Below are positions 63,935 to 64,000 of a DNA stretch of 64,000 bases, one piece after another. The notes under the pieces are model-generated. The model was not told the DNA's origin, made no database searches, and saw only the letters and a list, made by a program, of their open reading frames with translations. Each line of letters opens with the position of its first letter. The first letter of the stretch is position 1. Location: positions 372,001 to 436,000 of the forward strand of contig NZ_PTJO01000003.1 in assembly GCF_003716585.1 (NCBI RefSeq), given 5' to 3'. The stretch comes from Corynebacterium alimapuense. Its GTDB lineage: Bacteria; Actinomycetota; Actinomycetes; Mycobacteriales; Mycobacteriaceae. A program made the position numbers and the translations under genes.

Positions 63935-64000
63935 GGCCCGTTATGATTTAGAGTGCGTTGATCCTGTTGTGCATTTGTCCGGAGTGGATCAGGGATCCGC
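63935..64000 (-). mobile_element. ISL3-type insertion sequence, left end only
   Basis: The end GGCCCGTTATGATTTAGAGTG starts at 63935 and continues into an ISL3 transposase 3-prime end that runs off the window. Unlike the remnants at 60.7-62.1 kb this could be a complete element outside the window. Confidence 0.7.
63948..64000 (-). CDS. ISL3 transposase, C-terminal 17 residues (5' part outside window)
   Basis: Leftward translation gives GSLIHSGQMHNRINAL followed by TAA within the inverted repeat, matching the C-terminus of the fragment at 61951-62064 (RSLIHSGELQGKINAL). The rest of the gene lies beyond the window end, so integrity is unknown. Confidence 0.72.
   Translation of the reverse strand, partial: GSLIHSGQMHNRINAL

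Noticed and set aside
1..64000. CRISPR arrays, tRNA or rRNA genes, riboswitches, prophage
   Set aside because: Looked for regular spaced repeats, cloverleaf-like sequences and phage gene blocks; found none that could be supported by eye.

Overview
The window comes from a Corynebacterium or a very close relative. It has mycothione reductase (mycothiol redox), a PptT-type phosphopantetheinyl transferase, an MMPL transporter, the actinobacterial families DUF2469, DUF2631 and DUF4439, and the gene blocks infB-ylxR-nusA-rimP, mqo/mtr/map, ispG-rip1-dxr and rpsB-tsf-pyrH-frr-cdsA in the order typical of corynebacteria. Most of the window is dense, GC-rich core chromosome. No tRNA, rRNA or CRISPR array was seen. 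Layout: 1-0.5 kb, end of an HNH endonuclease; 0.5-3.4 kb, nucleoside hydrolase, ribF and truB; 3.4-13.5 kb, a long leftward translation/transcription operon (rimP, nusA, ylxR, infB, a calcineurin-type phosphoesterase, rbfA, a DHH phosphoesterase, a MATE exporter, a second phosphoesterase and the phosphopantetheinyl transferase), with many stop/start overlaps; 13.5-19 kb, a DUF4439 lipoprotein, an MMPL transporter, proS and yaaA. 

From 19.0 to 25.7 kb lies a visibly AT-richer leftward four-gene operon that looks like an unusual exopolysaccharide synthase: an exported BcsB-like protein, a cysteine-free multi-membrane protein with an external domain, a BcsA-like processive GT2 glycosyltransferase without PilZ, and a GT-C-like membrane protein. 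The start of each downstream gene overlaps the stop of the gene before it, or nearly so. This is the best candidate for an undescribed system here. It is followed by two MFS exporters, one translationally coupled to a uroporphyrinogen-III methyltransferase, and by a divergent selO. 

At 31.6-32.5 kb two inverted 110-bp elements with IS6-type ends (GGTGCTGTTGCAAA) bracket two small membrane-protein ORFs, and sit in the ruins of an ABC exporter whose C-terminus survives. From 32.9 to 60.6 kb core genes resume: mqo, an alpha/beta hydrolase, mtr, map, a DUF5129-like protein, a penicillin-binding lipoprotein, ispG, rip1, dxr, a DUF2631 protein, rlmN, a LapA-like protein, cdsA, frr, pyrH, tsf, rpsB, a degenerate M23 protein, xerC, dprA, comM, yraN, a DUF2469 protein, rnhB, lepB and an ABC exporter. 

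The last 3.4 kb is a graveyard of ISL3-type elements. One 1,381-bp unit (60697-62077) is bounded by two outward-facing transposase 3-prime ends and flanked by a perfect 8-bp duplication (GTTTTACC). This suggests that it moved as one piece carrying two unknown ORFs. A two-gene operon (small membrane protein plus winged-helix regulator) follows, and a further ISL3 transposase runs off the window end.
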